Origin: Rhyacophila brunnea
Taxonomy: Eukaryota; Arthropoda; Insecta; Trichoptera; Rhyacophilidae
NCBI GenBank assembly: GCA_022495005.1
Contig: JAGYXB010001001.1
Coordinates: 558,001 to 622,000 of the forward strand
Direction of reading: 5' to 3'
Length of the DNA stretch: 64,000 nucleotides
The notes under the pieces were generated by a model that saw only the letters and a list, made by a program, of their open reading frames with translations, was not told the DNA's origin and made no database searches. A program made the position numbers and the translations under genes. Of the stretch, positions 57,325 to 64,000 are shown piece after piece. Numbering within the stretch: the stretch's first letter is position 1; each line of letters starts with the position of its first letter.

Positions 57325-57464
57325 CACTTAAGTGCGTTCGACCTTAGTCTTGAATGTCTGCTCTTGAGATTATTCTCATCCATAAAAAACTGCTGATGCT
57401 TCACATCCCAAATATAGGGCCTCGTGATACGCTCGATTAAGACCGAGTGTAGTATGGGGCGGGT
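57325..57464 (-). repeat. R150 family copy
   Basis: Minus strand: CGCCCCATACTACACTCGGT, CTTAATCGAGCGTATCACGA, GGCCCTATATTTGGGATGTG, AAGCATCAGCAGTTTTTTAT, CAAGACTAAGGTCGAACGCA. Closest in order to the copies at 28231 and 37262; AACTCTCCAAACCAACC further out also matches 28231. Confidence 0.6.
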
Positions 57465-60400
57465 TGGTTTGGAGAGTTTGGAGGTTTGGTCTATTTTTGT
57501 GCTGTGATGCAGACTTTATATTATATGAAATTAAACATATTTATAAATTGACTCATGCTAATGATTAAATAAGCTTCAAGTTGTTTTGTATTATAAATTT
57601 ATTCTAGAAAACTTCACATCTGTGTTTTTTTTGTTGGGTCATATTAAAGCAAAATTATTTCATGGATGTTACAAACTATTGATTGGCCTATTACTTATGA
57701 ATATCTCTGTTTTTACGTTTGTCAACAACAAAACCTTCGATTGTATTAATATCTCCGCCGCTCGTCTTCCGGTTAGTATAGTTTCAGCCTTAAGTGTAGG
57801 TGAGCGGGAAATATATCTAAGGAAAGTTTCTTAGTAATTCCGGCAGCCATTCCGACCTCCAAAGCGCCTAGGTTTAAGTTTCATTGCCAGCACTGCATGA
57901 GTTTATTTCAAAATAAAACGTCATGCGAAGGTTGTAAAACGAACATACCCCTGGATGGAAAGCCTCAATGATGACGTAAATAAACTAAGATTATCATTTC
58001 TTGATTACGTCACTTGCGACACTACGAATATATTAAAATACTCCATATAACACAATTTAATGATCAGTTAATATATTGTGTATCTAACCCTTATGAGAAA
58101 AAAACCTTTTCAACTAAAATTCAAGCATTATTACATACAGCGACGATTTAAGCCGAGACGTATAATATTATAATGTCAAGTTACGTTCAATTCAAGTCAA
58201 AAATACATGCATTAACCAACAAAAAATGACAGCTATAAAAAGCATTCTTAAAACACATAAATTACTATAAAAAAGGTGACTGTCACCGGTCACCATGATT
58301 GGATGTGGCTTATTTTTTCAACATAAATTATTTTTATTGACTACCACCACCATCAAATCGCATGTAAATGTGACATAAATTAATTTATTTTACTTTCGTT
58401 TAATAGCGTTGCTACGTAGTAACTTTGCGCTCCGGCTTTATGATGAAAATGATGTAATATAATATATTCTAAAACCATTTTTTTACATAAAATATTATTA
58501 TGTAATTTTTTTTATTACTACATATTATATTAATACAAATGAACATCATTAATTGATCTAATTATATGCGAGGTAATCTGACAAAGAGGCATATCAGTAT
58601 AGTAAAAAGTGCAAAGCTATAAAACCTATACTCTACTTCCTATATACACGACATTATATAGTAGGTAATAAATATTTCCACTGTAAGCATCTCTTAAAAC
58701 TGTTATGATCGTATCTAATCAATTGCTTTCTGCCACGATCTGATTTACATAATGATTCCCATAGTTTTATCAAATTTAAAACTATGTTTTCTCTCACATT
58801 GCCACTTGTATTACGTTTTCTTCCCGGCTAGTTCTCTCCTACACATTTACATATATGTTCTCGCATACAATCGCAGACCGACAAATAGATAAATAAAGAC
58901 AAATATAATATATTAAGTATTTTTTTAATTTACTAATATGCATTTTATGTACGTTAATGTTTTCTTTAAGGACGTCAGTCGGGGAGAATTATTTCATTGA
59001 ATCCTCTTATACTTGTAGAGATTTTTACCCAACTCTACAACTGACATGTATATGCTCTAAAAATGAGCATAGACAAAAAGCAGACGGAAACATCAAAAAC
59101 CTAAGTTGTCTAGAGAGTTTCAATACATACATTACGAGGAACTCATCCTCTCCTAAAGTATCAAGTTAAAAGTATCATTATAAACCTGTACGTATATCTA
59201 CATCCTAGATCAATAAACTTTTGTGTATCCTGCCATGTATACACAATTGCACCAGAAATGTAATTGTGCTTTAAACAAAACCCACATAATATCACATCGA
59301 CACATCTAAATGCAACCTGGCTGAACATATAATATTAACGAGGTTTGTTGACAAAAACAACAACTACACCCACCAATATACTCTTTTTTACTAAATTTTA
59401 AAGTGGTTGATTTTATGATTTAAGATATGTTTAAATAAAATATCAATATGAATAAAATCTGATGTTCTGGAAAAAGTAGATTTCTGCTCTGGGTGGTTAA
59501 ACCAGCAAAGATGGTGATGAAGGAATCCCCAAAGCGCAATCTCTCAATCTGTAATTAGCTACCACGTATATCTATATAAGCCAATAAATTATCAATTAAT
59601 TGTTAATCCACTATACATATTTGTAAGTGAATTTTGATTTTATTTTTGTGTACCATAAATAAAATTATGTGTTAATAAGTCACTTGACTTTAACATTTTA
59701 AGTAGTTGCTATATTATAATATTATGATTAATATGATCCCTTATAATAAATATTTTAACCTTATATTATAAACGTATTAGTCATGTTTATATATCATAAT
59801 ATTATTATGAAAGTATATACCTAAGTACCTACCTCACTCATAAAATTTTTAATAGGGTTATTATAATTTTCTTATTTGGCTACATATTTCAGCGATTGCC
59901 ACTTGAACCTTTTTTAATACCTGCATTATTCCACGGGTTAAGTGCCACCCCTCATCCTATCTTTTGTGGAAACAGGGATTAAGTCAAGATCCTTATTATT
60001 AGGGCACCAGCGGTCACTGCGGATGTCTATCCTCCACTTTTACCCACTACAAGGTCTTGAAACAGCACTTACTTAAGTTTATATTATAGCCAGGTATCAG
60101 GCGCACACAATGCGAATGTAGGATAACGAGAACTCAGACAAAGATGTTGTAATGAACATTCGCCAGGACTACCTGCTGTCTGTTTATGACCGCCTGGTAT
60201 TTATGATTAAGAATTTTCTTGTAATTTCCCTTTTACACCGCAGACGCGCTTGGAAACTTGCGTAAGTATTTATTTTACTATCTCAACTAACATCAACATT
60301 ATTATATTATCGTTTCATTCTCATAAGTATTTAAAAAATAAAAAATAAATAATGTATGAAATGATATCATAAAACTGCCTAATACTATAATTACGTGATT

Positions 60401-60478
60401 GATATTGATTGCTGATATTAAATGATATATATTTTAGTCACCAAAAACACAGCATTCCCAAGGAAAACCTAAACAACC
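57465..60478. other. Long AT-rich interval, no clear feature
   Basis: Frames of 70-82 codons at 57586-57834 and 58957-59169 have no recognised motif. ACTGTCACCGGTCACC near 58281 is a small inverted repeat. 59930-60250 is slightly less AT-rich. No RNA gene or repeat member found. Confidence 0.35.
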
Positions 60479-60661
60479 TTATATAAAACTCTCCTGCGCC
60501 CGGTATTAACATATGGATCAGAATGCTGGGCACTCACCAAACAGGATGAGAGAAATATGGATATCTTTGAGAGGAGAGTGTGAGTCTTTGGGGCTGGCAT
60601 TTGGAGGTCATGGTTTAATGAGGAACTGTACACACTTTATGGTGGCGAAAAGATCACGTGA
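60479..60661 (+). pseudogene. LINE reverse-transcriptase C-terminal fragment
   Basis: From 60479 the frame reads LYKTLLRPVLTYGSECWALT then KQDERNMDIFERRV, stop TGA at 60581, and continues in the same frame as VFGAGIWRSWFNEELYTLYG then GEKIT to TGA at 60659. LxRPVLTYGSExW followed by a FERKxL-type helix and RxNxELYxLY is the thumb and post-reverse-transcriptase region of non-LTR retrotransposons common in insects. The catalytic YADD part lies further upstream in the family and is absent. One in-frame stop and a small deletion after FGA show that it is dead. Confidence 0.75.
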
Positions 60662-60885
60662 CATATTTTGTGAAATGCAACTGTTTACAAAACTCGAAGG
60701 TTTTCATAATATGAAACAATGCTTACGTAATTAAAGTTTTAAAAAATATAATAACAATGTGTATTATATTTTGTTTCACACAAAGTTAATAATTTTGAAG
60801 GGAAATAAGTAAAGATTTATTTATGAAATCGGACGATTCTCGGAATTATAATTTTTACCACTTTAAATTTTTTACGTATTTTATT

Positions 60886-61331
60886 TTAAAACGTTTTTCT
60901 TAGCTCGTATTCTTATTTGTCCGGTGGTTGTTTGTCCGGTAAAAATCTTGCAATCGATTTTTATCTAACTTCCCGACTAGATTGACATTTGAAACTTTTA
61001 GAATATATCAGAACACGATGCCTATGCATTTTTTTTAAATACTCTTAGCCATCTTTAAGTAGAATTGATTTCATTTTCAGTTAATTCTGTTTTGTATGAA
61101 AAGTTATTTCGATACCATTATTGGTTGCTAGGGGGGGTCCTAGCAACTAAATTATTATAAATAATATATACGTGCGTTATTATGGAAATCAATATGAAAT
61201 GACATTTCATTATTCAGTATTTCTACCAAGTATATTTTTTTTGATCGTTTAAGCTAGTCAAGTCAAGTTTATATGATTCAACAGAAAATTTAAAAACGTT
61301 GTATATAAAAAGTTCTTTTTATCTTAATTAT
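60886..61331 (+). repeat. R480 dispersed family, copy G
   Basis: AAAACGTTTTTCTTAGCTCG, TTTGTCCGGTGGTTGTTTGT, CACGATGCCTATGCATTTTT, hairpin GGTTGCTAGGGGGGGTCC with TAGCAAC, ACGTGCGTTATTATGG, and end AAAACGTTGTATATAAAAAG and TTCTTTTTATCTTA. The palindromic GAAATGTCAAAATGACATTT block has lost its first half. Confidence 0.85.
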
Positions 61332-61924
61332 TTATATCTATAAAGAGGTGTAAATTATATAATAATTTTTTGTTCGGTAAACAATGTGCCATGTGGCAAT
61401 GCTCTTACCTATATTTTAAGATGTCTATGTTAACTTTACTTCAGTCCGTCGATAATCTATTATATGTTGTAATGTACAGCAGACGATCGTTTAGTCTCCC
61501 GGAATATCCGGCTCATCGCGTCGAGTTGCCTTTAAGGTTAGGAAATCGGACGACACGATCGGACACGACACGGCGCGACGGCCTGGGGTGAGATGCGTAG
61601 GGTCGGCTGGTCCGGACCCCACAAGATTTACGACCGGGTCTTGAATCGACGGCGATATATTGCATCTGGTTTGAACGCTTGGACCAGCGACGCTTTATGG
61701 ACCAGAGCCGAATCGGGTAGAAAGCGTAAGCTATTAGACATTTTTTTATTTAAATTTCAAGCTACTAAAATATATTACTCCCTACATCAGTTGTTGTTCT
61801 GTTGTCGTGATGCTTCTCGACATAATTCTCATAATTTATAATATATATACTTTCATACAAGTAGCATAAAATGTTCTAAGCAATCTAAATTATGGTAGAA
61901 AATAAGTTTTTATTACAAATTAAT
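61332..61924 (+). other. Less AT-rich island of unknown function
   Basis: The stretch 61490-61735 is rich in CG dinucleotides (GACACGACACGGCGCGACGG) against AT-rich flanks. Two frames follow each other, 61370-61591 and 61593-61841, neither with a recognised domain. It could be a first exon or promoter, or an unrelated insertion. Confidence 0.25.
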
Positions 61925-62068
61925 CATTCGGAGCTGAACCTAAAACCGGAAAACCCGATAAGTATTTTTTTGGAACGAAAACTGGAACCGAATCGATATA
62001 CTTAGTTATATTTTTTACTTGAGCCGGAACAATAACCGAAGTAAAAAAAATAACGGATCGAAGCCCTG
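61925..62068. mobile_element. hAT right-end fragment
   Basis: ACCGGAACAATAACCG-type repeats end with TAACGGATCGAAGCCCTG at 62068; reverse-complemented this is CAGGGCTTCGATCCGTTA, a hAT-style terminus with subterminal AACCGGA motifs. The left end was not found. Confidence 0.4.
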
Positions 62069-63483
62069 GTTAAAAGTATAATCATATATTATACTCCATC
62101 CTGGAGCGAACATCGTGAAAATTAATACTAATTAAATAAACTAATAATTATTAATAGTCAAGTATTACTTGATATCAGTGGCGAAAGCTCCATAGTAGGC
62201 GACCATTTAAAGCCTACATACTAAGAAAAGTAGATAGAAAGTATCAAAATTTAAATAAATAAAAAAATGTGCGGGAACCAATTGAATATATCGTCAGAAC
62301 AGCTTAGAATAAATAAAAAATAAATGACAAAACAGCGCCTCTAGCGAGTATTTAAATATCGAATCACTCGAGATGATTTTGTCGAGCTTATTGTATGAAC
62401 TGCGAGTCAAGAGCATCGGGGAAGTATGGTTTTGTTCGTATGAATCTATAAGCTTATAAGGCAAAGCTTATCTCCGGATAAATTTAGTGTCGAGGACTGC
62501 CGCTTTATTCAAAATAAATAATAATCAATAATTCGATAATTAAAAAAAAATCTATAGGTTCAATCACATTATAATATAAAGATAGAATATTTTATCTCAT
62601 GATTATTATTATTTATCAGTTTATTCAGTCATAAACTAACATATACCTATATATTATTTTTAAGTTTAATTGTTTGTCATTTTGAGCTGTTTATACCGCT
62701 ATATTTATCGATGATATATTTTTAGGCGTATGTTGCGTATAGGTATAGGAAAATACATAGTTTATATTCATTGCTCAATTCTATATCGTCAGTGAGTATT
62801 GAAATTTCATCGATTTAGTGTGTACCTATTCATCTAGTAGTATCGTATTATCGTCTTATTTCTCGTGAGTACCTATACCTGACAAGTGTGCTCTTTTTAT
62901 TTGATCTCCACAGCCTACCTCTTTTACCTACCTGATATACCATCAAGTCTATGTGTTATATATTAATATGTCATATGGCTATCATTTTGATTAAAGTTCT
63001 AACTGCTAGTTATACATTTAATGTATACATATTTTTATCTATCCACCAGGAAAACAGAAAATTGACAATCACAAAGGTTCCTATTTCAATAATTCAAACG
63101 AATTCGTTCCCGTCGAAGAATTCCAATAGCAATGGCAAGCTACGTTCAAAGTTCGGTACATCGGTCACCATCTCCTTTGACCCTATTCTGCGAATATCTG
63201 CCTCCATACATGCGCGCCTAGTACTTTATCCGTACAGAACAAAAGATTTTATTCTCCTTAACAGATCCGTTTAACTGCGCATTGACAAAAGGGTTTTTCC
63301 ATTCAATATTTCCACATAGATATAAAAAACGGTTAAATGATTTTTATCCTGGAAAGCGTTTTTTTCTTCTTTTTACTTTATATGTACAATCACGATCGCC
63401 AATAAAATTCGTGATCTACCCGATATGACTTTTTTCTATATAGGTTTCTATATCCTACTTATAATCTTTGTAAGTGTCATCTT
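62069..63483. other. AT-rich intergenic DNA, no clear feature
   Basis: CAGTGGCGAAAGCTCC at 62177 resembles a hAT terminus without partner. A frame of 107 codons at 62951-63274 shows no recognised motif. Confidence 0.35.
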
Positions 63484-63722
63484 TTCTTCTTTTGACCATG
63501 TCCGACCCGACCCTAATAGGATCATAATTATGGGTCTCCACAAAGTGGAGGTCTGTATTAACAGATTTTTGTTTTTACGAGAAATGAATGTCAGCCACTC
63601 GCTCAACCAATAATGTCCATACTCTGATTCCAAACACAAATTGAAAAACAATATGTGTATTTGCCAGGCCACGCCCATGATTCGAAATTGGGACCCACGG
63701 CATTATTAACCGACGCGCAAGC
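63484..63722 (-). repeat. tRNA-headed SINE, family 1, copy 5
   Basis: Minus strand: GCGCGTCGGTTAATAATGCC, GGGTCCCAATTTCGAATCAT (box B with one change), TGGCAAATACACATATTGTT, TTTCAATTTGTGTTTGGAAT, GAGTGGCTGACATTCATTTC, GTCGGACATGGTCAAAAGAA. The best-preserved body of the family; the frames of 62 and 76 codons over it are by-products. Confidence 0.8.
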
Positions 63723-63810
63723 GTATTCAATATTTAATTTATTTTGATTTAATTATTCTTTCTCTGTTGGAACCATCACTAATTATTTTATTTTATGGTA
63801 ACATGTAAAT

Positions 63811-64000
63811 TGTACGTTATACATTTCACCATGGCACAGTTCACCGTGAGCTTTCTTATCGGAAAAAGATGACCGTATACTATACGGTCTCCAATTTTAT
63901 TAGATTCAACATGAACATTAATTCAATTAGCAATCAACATAGCAAATTTTGGAAAAATTCATGAATTAAGGAATGGAAACCTAACCTAACCTAACAAATT
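63811..64000 (-). mobile_element. TTAGG-bearing foldback relative, copy 2 (cut by window end)
   Basis: Reverse copy of 34178-34383: CATTTCACCATGGCACAGTT, the palindrome GACCGTATACTATACGGTC at 63871-63889, CCAATTTTATTAGATTCAAC, then AACCTAACCTAACCTAAC near 63980-63997. The element continues beyond the window. Confidence 0.65.

Overview
This is a repeat-rich, gene-poor stretch of AT-rich eukaryotic nuclear DNA, most likely from an insect. The pointers are (TTAGG)n-like tracts (the canonical insect telomere unit), short introns, many hAT-type transposon ends, tRNA-headed SINEs, and runs of the style TAATATTATA and GGTACCTA. These fit a hemipteran (aphid-like) genome, but that assignment is inference; a lepidopteran or another insect cannot be excluded by reading alone. 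I see no prokaryotic operons, no rRNA, no CRISPR array, and no complete protein-coding gene that I can name. Almost all open frames are short and random-looking.

Layout. 0.5-1.2 kb: decayed hAT-like transposon keeping the transposase C-terminus. 1.5 kb: a tRNA-headed SINE. 2.3-3.0 kb: a Penelope-like repeat with long inverted arms and a hammerhead-ribozyme-like core; further copies near 7.6, 17 and 48 kb. 3.5-6.4 kb: three MITEs or foldbacks. 9.4-9.9 kb: a hAT MITE with target duplication next to an element carrying a tRNA-like promoter. 11.1-11.6 kb: a solo LTR. 12.4-12.9 kb: a mariner-type MITE just upstream of an orphan exon with a strong splice donor. 15 kb: a minisatellite. 19-23 kb: two copies of a dispersed 480-bp family that occurs seven times in the window. 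23.7-24.4 kb: a 300-bp MITE abutted by a hAT MITE. 26-32 kb: SINE, hAT and tRNA-like copies, some nested. 34 kb and 63.8 kb: paired copies of a foldback with a TTAGG-like tract. 37-38 kb and 44-45 kb: two copies of a transposon with 60-bp inverted repeats; the second keeps a cysteine-rich CXC-type C-terminus. 40 kb: hAT inserted in a tRNA-headed SINE. 45.9-46.2 kb: a possible small two-exon gene. 46.8-47.2 kb: a large foldback. 51.7-52.2 kb: a Mutator-like foldback with a minisatellite in its arms. 54-55 kb: a hAT relic. 55.3-55.6 kb: the best copy of the tRNA-carrying inverted-repeat element. 56.2 kb: second copy of the 300-bp MITE. 60.5 kb: a LINE reverse-transcriptase fragment.

The recognised elements are almost all non-autonomous: they keep ends or internal promoters and would depend on proteins made elsewhere. 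Five hAT-type elements still carry 7-8 matching bases of an 8-bp target duplication, which shows true insertion events. The most unusual structures are the hammerhead-like core, the tRNA-like promoter inside an inverted-repeat element, the TTAGG-like tracts between foldback arms, and the CXC-bearing transposon remnant.
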